Positions 19,864 through 28,464 of a stretch of 64,000 nt of DNA are shown here, piece by piece. The notes beneath the pieces are model-generated. The model made no database searches and was not told the DNA's origin. It saw only the letters and a list, made by a program, of their open reading frames with translations. Every line of letters starts with the position of its first letter. The stretch's first letter is position 1. Both the position numbers and the translations under genes were made by a program. The stretch covers positions 434,001-498,000 of the forward strand of contig JAKQTR010000038.1 of the NCBI GenBank assembly GCA_029562975.1, read 5' to 3'. The stretch is from Acidobacteriota bacterium (GTDB lineage Bacteria; Acidobacteriota; Vicinamibacteria; Vicinamibacterales; JAKQTR01).

Positions 19864-20817
19864 GTGGAACGCCTGCAGAAGATCCTGTCGGCTGCCGGCG
19901 TCGCATCGCGCCGCGCCGCCGAAGCGCTCATTGCCGAGGGCCGCGTGTCGGTCAACGGCGCCATCGTCGCCACGCCGGGCGCGAAGGCCGACGCCGGGCG
20001 GGACGACATCCGCGTGGACGGCCGGCGGGTCCGCGCGGCGCCGCGCCGCCGGTACATCCTGCTGAACAAGCCGCGCGGCTACCTGACCACCCGCCAGGAC
20101 CCCGAGCACCGGCCCACCGTCCTCGATCTGCTGCCGGAGGTCCGCGACTACATCTACCCCGTCGGCCGCCTCGACTACGACTCGGAAGGCCTCCTGCTGC
20201 TCACCAACGACGGCGAACTCGCCGTGCGGCTGCTCCACCCGAAGCACGAGGTCGAGCGCGAGTACCACGCGCGCGTGCGCGGCGTGCCCGACGAGGACGA
20301 CCTCGATCGGCTCCGGCGCGGCCTCGTCATCAACGGGCGGCGCACTGCGCCCGCCGCGGCCCGGCTTCTTGCCACGGGCCTCGGGGCGCGCGGGGATCAG
20401 TCGCTGGTCTCGATCACCCTGCACGAGGGGCGCACACGCCAGGCGCGGGACATGTGCGACGCCGTGGGGCATCCGGTCGTTCGCCTGCGGCGCGTGCGGT
20501 TCGGGCCGATCGCGGACAAGGCGCTGAAGGTCGGCGAGCACCGCGATCTCACCCGTGGCGAGGTGGCGGCGTTGAAGCGGGCGGCCGGCGCCCGGATCAA
20601 CGGGCCGGCGGATCGCCTGTCGGGTCCGCCGGGCCTGGAGCCGCCCCGGCGGCGCCACCGGACGCCCCCTCCGCCGGAGGGCCCGCCTCCAGGTCCCCGC
20701 CAGGCAGATCGAGCGGCAAGTACTGGTCGGTCGGACCGGCCTCTGCCATCCCCGGGAGATCGAAGCCGAGGGCGTCGGCCATCTCCTCGACCTTCGGGAG
20801 GTCGGCGAGGTCGTTGA
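19864..20817 (+). CDS. rRNA pseudouridine synthase, RluB/RsuA family
   Basis: Isomerises uridine to pseudouridine in ribosomal RNA. The 317 residues comprise an N-terminal S4 RNA-binding domain (ERLQKILSAAGVASRRAAE), the catalytic domain with RYILLNKPRGYLTT and the catalytic aspartate in GRLDYDSEGLLLLTNDGEL, and LHEGRTRQARDM. The conserved core ends near residue 245. The last 70 residues are Pro/Arg-rich low-complexity sequence encoded opposite the end of scpB. The GTG start follows the hydrolase stop by 2 nt with GGGAG upstream. RluB (23S) is more likely than RsuA (16S) from synteny with scpB, but this is not proven. Confidence 0.9.
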   Translation: MERLQKILSAAGVASRRAAEALIAEGRVSVNGAIVATPGAKADAGRDDIRVDGRRVRAAPRRRYILLNKPRGYLTTRQDPEHRPTVLDLLPEVRDYIYPVGRLDYDSEGLLLLTNDGELAVRLLHPKHEVEREYHARVRGVPDEDDLDRLRRGLVINGRRTAPAAARLLATGLGARGDQSLVSITLHEGRTRQARDMCDAVGHPVVRLRRVRFGPIADKALKVGEHRDLTRGEVAALKRAAGARINGPADRLSGPPGLEPPRRRHRTPPPPEGPPPGPRQADRAASTGRSDRPLPSPGDRSRGRRPSPRPSGGRRGR

Positions 20818-21460
20818 GGCCGAAGCGGATGAGGAACTCGCGGGTCGTGGCGTACAGGAACGGCCGCCCGACGACCGGCTTGCGCCCCGCGATCTTGACG
20901 AGCTTGCGCTCCATCAGCGTGCCGAGCACGCCGGCAGTGTTCACGCCCCGGATCTCGGCGATCTCCGCGGCCGTCACCGGCTGCCGGTAGGCGACCACCG
21001 CCAGCGTCTCGAGGGCCGGGAGCGACAGCTTCGTCGTCCTGCGCTCGCGGAAGAGGCGCCGCACCCACTCGTGCAGGTCGGTCCGGGTGACGATCTGGAG
21101 GCCGCCGGCGATTTCGACGATCTGGAGCCCGCGCGCCGCCGCGTAGTCCGCCTTGAGCGCGTCGAGCGCCCGCTCGACCTCCTCGCGGGGCTCGCCGTCG
21201 AGCAGCTTGAAGAGGGCCTTCGGCGTGAGCGGCTCCGGCGAGGCGAACACCAGCGCCTCCACAATCGCCTTGAGCCCTTCCGACACCGGCGGCCCGGCCG
21301 GACCGCCGGTGGCAGGCGGGTGCGCGAGCCCCGGGATCTCGTCGATGGCGACGCTCGCGTCGCTCGTCGCGCCGGCGATCCGATCAGCCTTGTCCGGGTC
21401 CTCGTGAGGTTCGCTCACGGTATCGTCCGCCGCCTTCTCGCGCGATTCCCACGTCTCCAT
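20597..21460 (-). CDS. scpB: segregation and condensation protein B
   Basis: Kleisin-associated subunit of the SMC-ScpAB condensin that compacts and segregates the chromosome. Within 287 residues two winged-helix domains are seen: SEGLKAIVEALVFASPEPL (about 63-81) and LSLPALETLAVVAYRQPVT, followed by the conserved GVNTAGVLGTLMERKLV and VGRPFLYATTREFLIRFGL. An extra 60-residue Ala/Pro-rich N-terminus and a Gly/Ala/Pro-rich C-terminus flank the core. The 3' 221 bp overlap the pseudouridine synthase gene on the other strand. It lies 81 bp downstream of scpA, the spacer holding heptad repeats. Confidence 0.95.
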   Translation of the reverse strand: METWESREKAADDTVSEPHEDPDKADRIAGATSDASVAIDEIPGLAHPPATGGPAGPPVSEGLKAIVEALVFASPEPLTPKALFKLLDGEPREEVERALDALKADYAAARGLQIVEIAGGLQIVTRTDLHEWVRRLFRERRTTKLSLPALETLAVVAYRQPVTAAEIAEIRGVNTAGVLGTLMERKLVKIAGRKPVVGRPFLYATTREFLIRFGLNDLADLPKVEEMADALGFDLPGMAEAGPTDQYLPLDLPGGDLEAGPPAEGASGGAAGAAPGPADPTGDPPAR

Positions 21461-21512
21461 GCGCTGCTCGCCCGCTCCCCTGCCCCGCTGCCTCGGTTTT
21501 CGGTCGTCGGTC

Positions 21513-21538
21513 TTCTGGATTCCGAATTCCGAATTCTC
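21513..21538. repeat. ATTCCGA heptad repeat between scpA and scpB
   Basis: The spacer contains ATTCCGA twice in a row plus a partial third unit, just 3' of scpA and upstream of scpB. It is related in period to the other intergenic heptads. Confidence 0.55.
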
Positions 21539-21541
21539 TCC

Positions 21542-22300
21542 CTACCGCCTGTACACCCGAATCGTCCCGAACATGCCCGCCTGGAACACCCTCACCATTC
21601 TCGTGCGGATCATCTCGAGGAGGGCGAGAAACGTCACGATGAGATCCTGGCGGCAGTCGGCGTCCTCGAACAGCTCTTCGAAGCCGCACGCCTCGCTCTG
21701 CGACAGCCGCGCGAGGAGCTGCGCGATGCGCGCCTCGATGGACACCTGGGCGCCCGGGATGGCGACCTTCGGCCGCTGCCGGGCGCGGTCGAGGACCGCC
21801 TTGAAGGCGGCCATGAGGCTGAAGAGATCGGCCTCGACCTCCGGCTCGCCGTCGTCGCCCGCGATGCCGGCCACGCGCTCGTCCGGGCGCTGCCACTGGG
21901 CGCTGCGCCATTCCTCCCGCTCGTGCAGGAGCCCGGCGGCGGCCTTGAACTTCTGGTACTCGATCAGCCGGTTGACCAGGGCGTCGCGCGGATCGTCGTC
22001 GGCGTCCTCCTGCGAGGGATCCGGCCGCGGCAGCAGCAGGCGCGACTTGATGTGGATCAGCGTCGCCGCCATGACGATGAAGTCGCCGGCGACATCGAGG
22101 TTCAGCTCCTCGATGATCTCCAGGTACTCGAGGTACTGGGCGGTGATGAGCGCGATCGGGATGTCGTAGATGTTCACCTCGTTGCGCTTGATGAGGTGAA
22201 TCAGGAGGTCGAGCGGGCCGCTGAACGCGTCGAGGGCGACCGTGTAGGCGTCGGGCGACGATTCGAATCCGGGCTCGGGGACCTGGGGCTGCGGGCGCAT
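21542..22300 (-). CDS. scpA: segregation and condensation protein A
   Basis: Kleisin subunit that bridges the SMC heads. The protein has 252 residues. The N-terminal signature DAFSGPLDLLIHLIKRNEVN is followed by IYDIPIALITAQYLEYLEII and FIVMAATLIHIKSRLLLPRP. The C-terminal winged helix (VTFLALLEMIRTRMVRVFQ) binds the other SMC cap. The ATG at 22300 overlaps the trpS stop by one base (TGATG), so the two are coupled. Its neighbour order trpS-scpA-scpB-rluB is common in bacteria. Confidence 0.95.
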   Translation of the reverse strand: MRPQPQVPEPGFESSPDAYTVALDAFSGPLDLLIHLIKRNEVNIYDIPIALITAQYLEYLEIIEELNLDVAGDFIVMAATLIHIKSRLLLPRPDPSQEDADDDPRDALVNRLIEYQKFKAAAGLLHEREEWRSAQWQRPDERVAGIAGDDGEPEVEADLFSLMAAFKAVLDRARQRPKVAIPGAQVSIEARIAQLLARLSQSEACGFEELFEDADCRQDLIVTFLALLEMIRTRMVRVFQAGMFGTIRVYRR

Positions 22301-23301
22301 CAGCGGTACGCGATCTTCATCGCCTCGCGCACCCGGGCCATCGTCTCCCGGGCCACGCCGCGCGCCTTCTGCGAGCCGTCGTGGATGATGTCGCGCAGGC
22401 GCTCGGGCCTGGCCAGCAGGGCGGCGCGGCGCTGGCGCATCGGCTCGAGCGTCAGTTCCAGGGCGGCGATGAGCCTCTGCTTGACCTCGACGTCGCCGAC
22501 CCTGCCCTCGCGGTAGCGCGTCTTGAGATCGTTCACCTCGGCGGCGTCCGGATTGAAGGCGTCGTGGTAGGTGAAGACCGGGTTGCCCTCGACGTTGCCC
22601 GGGATGTCGGCGCGGATCCGCGCGGGGTCGGTGTACATCGACCTCACCTTCGCGCGCACCGTGGCGACGTCGTCGGCGAGGTCGATGGCGTTGCCGTAGC
22701 TCTTGCTCATCTTGCGGTTGTCGAGGCCGGGCAGGCGCGGAAACCGCGTCAGCAGGGGCTGGGGCTCGACGAACACCTCGCCGTAGAGCGCGTGAAAGCG
22801 GCGGACGACTTCCCTCGACAGCTCCAGGTGCGGCACCTGGTCTTCGCCCACCGGGACGAACTGGGCGTCGTACATGACGATGTCCGCCGTCTGGAGCAGC
22901 GGGTAGCCGAGGAACCCGTAGGTGGACAGGTCGCGCTCGGTGATCTGCTCGCGCTGCTCCTTGTAGGTCGGCACGCGCTCGAGCCAGGGCACGGGGACGA
23001 TCATCGACAGGAGCAGATGCAGCTCGGCGTGCTCGGGAACGAGGGACTGGACGAAAATCGTGCACTGCTCCGGGTCGAGGCCCGCGGCGATCCAGTCGGC
23101 GACGTTCGCATAGGTGTGCCCGGCGATGTCGTCGGTGGCGCCGTACTCGCTGGTCAGGGCGTGCCAGTCGGCCACGAAGTAGAAGCAGTCGTACTGGTCC
23201 TGCATCGGGATCCAGTTGCGCAGGGCGCCCACGAGGTGGCCGAGGTGGAGCGGCCCGGTGGGCCGCATTCCCGAAACGACGCGCGGTTTGACTGGGGTCA
23301 C
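22300..23301 (-). CDS. trpS: tryptophanyl-tRNA synthetase
   Basis: Class Ic aminoacyl-tRNA synthetase of 333 residues, the standard length. Near the N-terminus RVVSGMRPTGPLHLGHLVGA contains the HIGH-equivalent (HLGH). KMSKSYGNAIDL is the KMSKS loop. The tryptophan pocket is represented by VPVGEDQVPHLELSREVVRRF. It lies 27 bp after uvrC and is fused to scpA by a one-base overlap, so DNA repair, translation and chromosome segregation genes share an operon. Confidence 0.97.
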   Translation of the reverse strand: MTPVKPRVVSGMRPTGPLHLGHLVGALRNWIPMQDQYDCFYFVADWHALTSEYGATDDIAGHTYANVADWIAAGLDPEQCTIFVQSLVPEHAELHLLLSMIVPVPWLERVPTYKEQREQITERDLSTYGFLGYPLLQTADIVMYDAQFVPVGEDQVPHLELSREVVRRFHALYGEVFVEPQPLLTRFPRLPGLDNRKMSKSYGNAIDLADDVATVRAKVRSMYTDPARIRADIPGNVEGNPVFTYHDAFNPDAAEVNDLKTRYREGRVGDVEVKQRLIAALELTLEPMRQRRAALLARPERLRDIIHDGSQKARGVARETMARVREAMKIAYR

Positions 23302-23328
23302 GGTTCCGTCCTGGGCAATTCGGTCAGG

Positions 23329-25137
23329 CTAGCATTCCCGGGCGAAGTGCGCAAGAACGGCGTCGGCGGCTTTCGGCCCCACGACGGCCGCGATGGCGTC
23401 CCGGCCGGCCCGCCGCAGGCCGGCGGCGCTTCCGAAGGCCTCGAGCAGCGCGCGGCGCCGCGCCGGGCCGATGCCGGCGACGTCGTCGATCTCGGACCGC
23501 AGGTGCCGCTGGCGCCGCCTGCGCCGCTGGAACGTGACGGCGACGCGGTGCGCTTCGTCCCGGATCCGCTGGAGCAGCAGCAGCGACGGGTGCTGCGCGT
23601 CGAGGGCGATGGGCTCCGCGCGGCCGCGCGTGACCAGCCGCTCCTCGCGCTTGGCGAGCCCGACCGTGGGCAGGTTCGACAGGCCGAGGGCCCTGAAGGC
23701 GTCGTCGGCCGCCCCCACCTGCCCCGCGCCCCCGTCGACGAGGACCAGGTCCGGGTGCGGCGCCCCCGTCTCCAGCAGCCGGGCGTAGCGCCGCCGCACC
23801 ACCTCCCGCATCGAGGCGACGTCGTCCAGGCCGGCGCCGCGCACGCGGAACGTGCGGTATTCCCCCTTCCGCATCCGGCCGTCCTCGCAGACCACGAGCG
23901 ACGCCACCGTGTCGGTGCCCTGGAGCGTCGACACGTCGAAGCACTCGATGCGCCGCGGGAGCGCGGGCAGCGCGAGGACCTCCCGAAGCCGATCGAGGGC
24001 CTCGTAGTTGGCGATCTCACCGCCCCCGAACCGCGCCTGGTACGCGACGGCGGCGTTGCGCATCGCCAGGTCGAGCAGGGCCCGGCGCCCGGCCGTGCGC
24101 GGCACGAGCACCGACACGCGCCGCCCCGCGCGCGCCGACAGCCACGACTCCAGCAGGCCGAGGTCGCCGATGTCCGCCGGCACGTGCACCTCGGGCGGGA
24201 CGTCCCGGTCGCCGTAGAACTGCGGGATCGCCGCCTCGAGCACGTCGCGCTCCGACTCCGTCTGCCCGCCGTCCGACTCGGCCACCAGCTCGACGCGCTC
24301 GATGACGCGGCCGCCGCGCATCTGGAAGATCTGGAGCACGCTGCCCGTCGGCCCGGTCTTGACGCCGATGGCGTCGCGGTCGCCGCGCCGGGCCGCCGAG
24401 AGGCGCTGCCGCCGCTCGGCCAGCTGGCCGACGGTCCGGATCGCGTCGCGCAGGAAGGCGGCGTGCTCGTAGCGCTCGGCCTCGGCGGCCTCCCTCATCT
24501 CCGCCTCGAGCTGCGCCACGAGCTCGTCGTTCCGGCCCTCGAGGAACAGGCGCGTCCGCCTGACCGCGGCGGCGTAGGCATCGGCCGAACAGACCGACGC
24601 CACGCACGGCGCCAGGCAGCGGCCGATGTCGTACTCGAGGCACGGCCGATCGCGCCGGCCCGTGATCTCCTCGTTGCAGGACCGCAGGCCGAACAGCCGG
24701 TGCGTCAGCCCGATCGCCCGCCGGGCCAGGCTCGCCGGCAGGTACGGCCCGGCGTAGAGGCTGCCGTCCGGCTCGACGCGGCGCGCCACCAGCACGCGCG
24801 GAAAGGTCTCCGGGACGGTCAGCTTCAGGTACGGGTAGCTCTTGTCGTCGCGGAGCCGGATGTTGTAGCGCGGCTGGCGCTGCTTGATCAGGCTGCTCTC
24901 GAGGATCAGGGCGTCAACTGCCGAGTTGGCGACCACGACCTCGAGCCGGTCGGCCTCCGTGAGCAGCGCGTCGATCCGAGGGGACGCCCCCCAGGCGCCG
25001 AGGTAGCTGCGGAGGCGGTTCCGGAGCACCGCCGCCTTGCCGACGTACAGCGTCTCGCCGCCCCGCCCGAGGAACAGGTACACGCCGGGCTGCTCGGGCG
25101 CGTGGGCGATCTGGCGCTTGAGGTCGTGGATCGGCAT
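23329..25137 (-). CDS. uvrC: excinuclease ABC subunit C
   Basis: Makes both incisions in nucleotide excision repair. The protein has 602 residues. The GIY-YIG nuclease domain at the N-terminus shows APEQPGVYLFLG and LYVGKAAVLRNRLRSYL. A UVR motif lies in the middle (DELVAQLEAEMREAAEAERY). The RNase H-like 5' nuclease domain has IECFDVSTLQGTDTVASLVV and LVLVDGGAGQVGAADDA. A C-terminal helix-hairpin-helix pair follows (IDDVAGIGPARRRALLEAFGS). Partner uvrA is 6.5 kb away on the same strand; uvrB is not in the window. Confidence 0.97.
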   Translation of the reverse strand: MPIHDLKRQIAHAPEQPGVYLFLGRGGETLYVGKAAVLRNRLRSYLGAWGASPRIDALLTEADRLEVVVANSAVDALILESSLIKQRQPRYNIRLRDDKSYPYLKLTVPETFPRVLVARRVEPDGSLYAGPYLPASLARRAIGLTHRLFGLRSCNEEITGRRDRPCLEYDIGRCLAPCVASVCSADAYAAAVRRTRLFLEGRNDELVAQLEAEMREAAEAERYEHAAFLRDAIRTVGQLAERRQRLSAARRGDRDAIGVKTGPTGSVLQIFQMRGGRVIERVELVAESDGGQTESERDVLEAAIPQFYGDRDVPPEVHVPADIGDLGLLESWLSARAGRRVSVLVPRTAGRRALLDLAMRNAAVAYQARFGGGEIANYEALDRLREVLALPALPRRIECFDVSTLQGTDTVASLVVCEDGRMRKGEYRTFRVRGAGLDDVASMREVVRRRYARLLETGAPHPDLVLVDGGAGQVGAADDAFRALGLSNLPTVGLAKREERLVTRGRAEPIALDAQHPSLLLLQRIRDEAHRVAVTFQRRRRRQRHLRSEIDDVAGIGPARRRALLEAFGSAAGLRRAGRDAIAAVVGPKAADAVLAHFAREC

Positions 25138-25201
25138 GGACTAGAATCACCTGTCCCCGGCGGAGCTGGCGCTCCGACGATTATACGGACGCCCCGAGGA
25201 G

Positions 25202-26047
25202 ATGACCTTCACCCGCGCCGTCGGATCGATCTTCAACGTGCCCCTGCGCGGGATCATCCGCGTCTGCATCCGCCTGCGCGTTTCCCCGGACGTCCTCACC
25301 TTCTGCGGGCTCGTCCTCAACGTCGTCGCCGCGTGGTACCTGGCCTTCGGCCGGTTCGTGACCGCCGGCGCCTGGATGGCGGTCGCGAACATCTTCGACT
25401 ACATCGACGGCAAGGTCGCCCGCGAGGGCGGCGTCGTCACGGCGTTCGGCGCCTTCTTCGACTCGGTGATGGACCGGTTCTCGGACATCACGCTCTTCAT
25501 CGGCTTGATCTCGCTCTACAACAACCTCGGGACGGGCCATCGGGACTACGTCCTCGTCACCTCGCTGGCCATGATGTTCTCGGTGATGACCAGCTACACC
25601 AGGGCCCGGGCCGAGTCGCTGATCGAGACGTGCAAGGTCGGCTTCATGGAGCGGCCCGAGCGGATCGTCCTGTTCATGATCGGGGCGTTCACCAACCGCA
25701 TGGCGGCGGTCCTCTGGGTGATTCTGGTGCTGTCCATCGTGACGGTGCTCGACCGGATGTACATGACGTGGCGCGAACTGAAGGCCGGCCGCAGCCTCGC
25801 CGCCGTGCGGGCCGGCACGGCGCCCCCGCCCATCCCCGCCACCCAGCCCGGCATCGTCACGCGCGCCATCACGCTGCCGGCGCTCGTCCTGTGGCGCGGC
25901 CTCTTCTGGACCTACGAGCGCGGCACGTGGCAGTACGACGTGATGGTGATCGTGACGCTCGGCTTCGTGCTGCTGACGCCGCCGGGTTGGCTGCACGACC
26001 CGACGGCCCAGTTCGGCGCTAGCCCTCTCCAGTGGCTCGTTCGCTGA
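25202..26047 (+). CDS. CDP-alcohol phosphatidyltransferase family membrane protein
   Basis: Integral membrane enzyme that transfers a CDP-linked head group or lipid to an alcohol in phospholipid synthesis. The whole signature is intact: Asp66, Asp69-Gly70, Ala73-Arg74, Gly83, Asp87 and Asp91. Several hydrophobic segments flank it (VLTFCGLVLNVVAAWYLAF and others). The 281 residues include an extra C-terminal part with a further membrane segment. The alcohol acceptor cannot be told; phosphatidylglycerophosphate or phosphatidylinositol-type synthases are both possible. GAGGAG abuts the ATG with no spacing, which is unusual. The gene is divergent from uvrC. Confidence 0.88.
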   Translation: MTFTRAVGSIFNVPLRGIIRVCIRLRVSPDVLTFCGLVLNVVAAWYLAFGRFVTAGAWMAVANIFDYIDGKVAREGGVVTAFGAFFDSVMDRFSDITLFIGLISLYNNLGTGHRDYVLVTSLAMMFSVMTSYTRARAESLIETCKVGFMERPERIVLFMIGAFTNRMAAVLWVILVLSIVTVLDRMYMTWRELKAGRSLAAVRAGTAPPPIPATQPGIVTRAITLPALVLWRGLFWTYERGTWQYDVMVIVTLGFVLLTPPGWLHDPTAQFGASPLQWLVR

Positions 26048-26057
26048 CGCCCCTTCA

Positions 26058-26088
26058 TCCGGGATTCTGAATTCCGGATTCCGGATTC
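26058..26088. repeat. GGATTCC heptad array
   Basis: GGATTCT, GAATTCC, GGATTCC and GGATTCC follow each other between two convergent genes, immediately before the stop of the membrane protein at 26089. Confidence 0.65.
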
Positions 26089-26646
26089 CTAAACGTCCTC
26101 CCTCTCGTCGTGCCCGCCCAGGTCGAGCGGCGGGTGCGAGAAGCGGATCTCGCGCGCGGCGATGCGGTCCCGCAGCAGGCGCCGGGTCGCCCCGAACTGC
26201 TCGGGCGGCACCGTCAGCACGCCCGCCCACTGCCGGCGGCCGCGCGCCACGAGGAGCGCGAGCGGAGGCCCCGGCCGCCAGGTCAGGCCGTTGATGTCCT
26301 TCCACCGCAGGAACCCCCGGTCCAGGCGCACGCCCTCCTCGTAGAAGCCGCGCTTCACCCGCTGCGACAGCGGGTAGAGGTAGCCGTAGTAGGTCAGCAT
26401 CATCGCCTCGCCGAAGAGGCGCCAGACCGGCCACTGCAGGGCCACCAGCTTGTAGACGATGACCGCGGCCAGGCCGACGGCGATGAGGACCGGGACGAAC
26501 GCCAGGCGCGGAGGCGCCATGCGCCAGACGAGCACCGCCTGCCGCCGCCGGCGCCAGTCCTGCGCGCCCTCGTACAGGAGCGCCAGGTTCGCGCCGAGGA
26601 AGCCGATGCCGAAGAGGATGAGCAGGGTGCCGAACGGGTCCCGCAC
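26089..26646 (-). CDS. membrane protein with PH-like cytosolic domain, unknown function
   Basis: A 185-residue protein, not recognised by name. It has two membrane helices (TLLILFGIGFLGANLALLY near 7-25 and FVPVLIAVGLAAVIVYKLVA near 50-69). A soluble part follows whose pattern (KRGFYEEGVRLDRGFLRWKD, INGLTWRPGPPLALLV) resembles the small PH-like beta domains of DUF5673-type membrane proteins. It ends in a charged tail. It starts 18 bp after tdk and may be its operon partner. Function unknown. Confidence 0.75.
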   Translation of the reverse strand: MRDPFGTLLILFGIGFLGANLALLYEGAQDWRRRRQAVLVWRMAPPRLAFVPVLIAVGLAAVIVYKLVALQWPVWRLFGEAMMLTYYGYLYPLSQRVKRGFYEEGVRLDRGFLRWKDINGLTWRPGPPLALLVARGRRQWAGVLTVPPEQFGATRRLLRDRIAAREIRFSHPPLDLGGHDEREDV

Positions 26647-26664
26647 GCCACCTCCTGCGGGGGC

Positions 26665-27252
26665 CTACGACGAGGGCTCGGCGCCCGACGACAGGGTCGG
26701 ATCGAAGCAGCGGCGGCACCGGGCCTCGTACGTGCCTTGCGCCCCGAGGAGGAGCCGGTCGCTGCTCGCGACGAGGCGCTGCGTGTGATTGGCCGGATTG
26801 CCGCACACCATGCAGATGGCCAGCGTCTTGGTGATGTACTCCGCGACCGCCAGGAGCTGCGGCATCGGCTCGAACGGCTTCCCGAGGTAGTCCTGATCGA
26901 GGCCGGCCACGATGACGCGCTTGCCCCGGTCGGCCAGCGCGTTGCAGACGGCCGGCAGATCGGCGTCGAAGAACTGCCCTTCGTCGATCCCCACGACCTC
27001 GGTGCCCTCGTCGACGGCCTGGAGCAGCTCCGCCGAGGAGGCGACGGTCTGCGAGGGGATGCGCATTTCGCTGTGCGACACGATCTCGTCGTCGGCGAAG
27101 CGCGTGTCGAACTGGGGTTTGAAGATCTGCACCTTCTGGCGCGCGATCTGGGCCCGGCGGAGGCGGCGGATCAGCTCCTCGCTCTTGCCGCTGAACATGC
27201 TGCCGCACACGACCTCGATCCACCCGGCGTGCCGCGTCCGCTCGATGTCCAT
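26665..27252 (-). CDS. tdk: thymidine kinase
   Basis: Type II thymidine kinase for pyrimidine salvage, 195 residues. The P-loop is in [13 protein letters not shown] (15-27). The magnesium-binding aspartate and catalytic glutamate are in [10 protein letters not shown]. The zinc ribbon uses CMVC (about 147-150) and CRRC near residue 180. The lasso loop with TQRLV follows the zinc site. Length and order are standard. It is downstream of efp, separated by a hairpin, and leads into the unknown membrane protein. Confidence 0.96.
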   Translation of the reverse strand: MDIERTRHAGWIEVVCGSMFSGKSEELIRRLRRAQIARQKVQIFKPQFDTRFADDEIVSHSEMRIPSQTVASSAELLQAVDEGTEVVGIDEGQFFDADLPAVCNALADRGKRVIVAGLDQDYLGKPFEPMPQLLAVAEYITKTLAICMVCGNPANHTQRLVASSDRLLLGAQGTYEARCRRCFDPTLSSGAEPSS

Positions 27253-27328
27253 GTCAATACGCCGAGGCTGCGATCCCGGCCTCCATCAGCCACTCCCGAG
27301 CGGCAGGCCCCCGTCCTCGAGCCCCGCT

Positions 27329-27350
27329 CGCCCGCCGCGGCCGGCGGGCG
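27329..27350 (-). terminator. GC hairpin 25 nt after efp
   Basis: A perfect 9-bp stem (CGCCCGCCG paired with CGGCGGGCG) closes a 4-nt loop between efp and tdk. No U-run follows, so it could be a weak or Rho-assisted terminator or merely an RNA stabiliser. Confidence 0.45.
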
Positions 27351-27374
27351 GGGAATCCGGCGGAGGCGGCCCCC

Positions 27375-27938
27375 TTACGCTCGCGACTGGTACTCCCCCG
27401 ATTCCGTGTTGACACGCACCCGGTCGCCGACGGTGATGAACGGCGGCACCTGCACCACGAGCCCGGTCTCGAGTGTCGCCGGCTTGAGCTGCGCGCTCGC
27501 CGTGGCCCCCTTGATCGCAGGCGCCGTCTCGATGACCGCCAGGTCCACCGTCTGCGGCAGCTCGATGCCCACCGGGTCGGCCCCGAAGAACTCCACCTTG
27601 ATCACCGACTCGGCCACCAGGAAGCCCGCCATCTCGCCCAGCACCTCGTCGGCCAGGCTGATCTGCTCGTACGTCCGCGTGTCCATGAAGTGGTGGCCCG
27701 ACGAATCGCTGTACAGGTACTGCATCTCGACTTCGTCGAGGCTGGCACGCTCGATGACGTCTTCGGATCGCAGCCGCTGCTCCTGCAGCGTCCCGTTCCG
27801 CAGGTTGCGAAGCTTCACCCGGACGAACCCGCGCAGGTTGCCGGGTGTCACGTGCTGGCGGTCGAGAATGCGGTAGAGCTCGCCGTCGAGCACGATCAGG
27901 TTGCCCTTTCGCAGGCGCGTGGCTTGAACCGAACTCAT
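27375..27938 (-). CDS. efp: elongation factor P
   Basis: Relieves ribosome stalling at polyproline stretches. The 187 residues form the three beta-barrel domains of EF-P. The loop entering the peptidyl-transferase centre reads HVTPGNLRGF, giving Asn34 where E. coli has the beta-lysylated Lys34 and other lineages a rhamnosylated Arg32. So the tip is probably unmodified, or modified by an unknown route; no epmA/epmB or earP lies nearby. The ATG at 27938 (MSSVQATRLRKGN) is typical. A TGTGCTACGAT extended -10 lies about 75 nt upstream. Polyproline-rich proteins are frequent in this window, consistent with a need for EF-P. Confidence 0.95.
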   Translation of the reverse strand: MSSVQATRLRKGNLIVLDGELYRILDRQHVTPGNLRGFVRVKLRNLRNGTLQEQRLRSEDVIERASLDEVEMQYLYSDSSGHHFMDTRTYEQISLADEVLGEMAGFLVAESVIKVEFFGADPVGIELPQTVDLAVIETAPAIKGATASAQLKPATLETGLVVQVPPFITVGDRVRVNTESGEYQSRA

Positions 27939-28012
27939 GGACTGTCCTATGGTCGCCCCGCCAGGGGGCCGGTGCGGGCTTCCGAGGCCGCTCGGCGGCT
28001 GTAAACCCTTAG

Positions 28013-28021
28013 AATCGTAGC
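28013..28021 (-). promoter_or_regulatory. extended -10 promoter of efp
   Basis: The minus strand carries TGC followed by TACGAT, with TTGGAC 17 bp further upstream. The same TGTGCTACGAT string precedes uvrA and a close variant precedes tRNA-Thr, which supports it as a genuine promoter type here. Confidence 0.55.
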
Positions 28022-28052
28022 ACATGACCCAGGCAGGTCCAAACATGTTACG

Positions 28053-28463
28053 ATGCGAGTCGTGGCGTTTTCCCGCTGGGATCCCCTGCACGATCTCCTG
28101 GCCCTCCACGAGCGGATGAACCGGCTCGGTTCCGAGGACGCTCCCGGCTGGACGCCGGCCGTGGATCTCTACGAGACGGGCGACCGCTTCGTGCTCAGCA
28201 TCGAGCTGCCCGGCCTGGTGCGGGACCAGATCAAGATCGAGTTGCAGCACGACACGCTCACCGTCCGCGGCGACCGGCCGGTCGCGCGGGAGGAGGGCGC
28301 CCAGTTCCACCGCGTCGAGCGCGGCCACGGTCCGTTTTCCCGCTCGTTCCCGCTGCCGCAGCCCGTCGATGCCGACGCCATCGCGGCCGAGTTCCGCGAC
28401 GGCGTGCTGACGATCGTGGTCCCGAAGGCGGCCCCGGCCTCGCGCCGCATCCAGGTGGACTGA
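28053..28463 (+). CDS. small heat-shock protein, Hsp20 family
   Basis: ATP-independent holdase chaperone, 136 residues. The alpha-crystallin domain is complete: WTPAVDLYETGDRFVLSIEL, the loop GDRPV, HRVERGHGPFSRSFPLP and FRDGVLTIVVPK. The C-terminal I-x-I/V motif is represented by RRIQV. The ATG at 28053 overlaps a TGTTACGAT -10-like string, so if that promoter is used the true start is the GTG at 28062 (VAFSRWDPLHDL), which begins the conserved N-terminus. htrA follows after 1 nt, so the chaperone and the protease form a protein-quality operon. Confidence 0.92.
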   Translation: MRVVAFSRWDPLHDLLALHERMNRLGSEDAPGWTPAVDLYETGDRFVLSIELPGLVRDQIKIELQHDTLTVRGDRPVAREEGAQFHRVERGHGPFSRSFPLPQPVDADAIAAEFRDGVLTIVVPKAAPASRRIQVD

Positions 28464-28464
28464 C

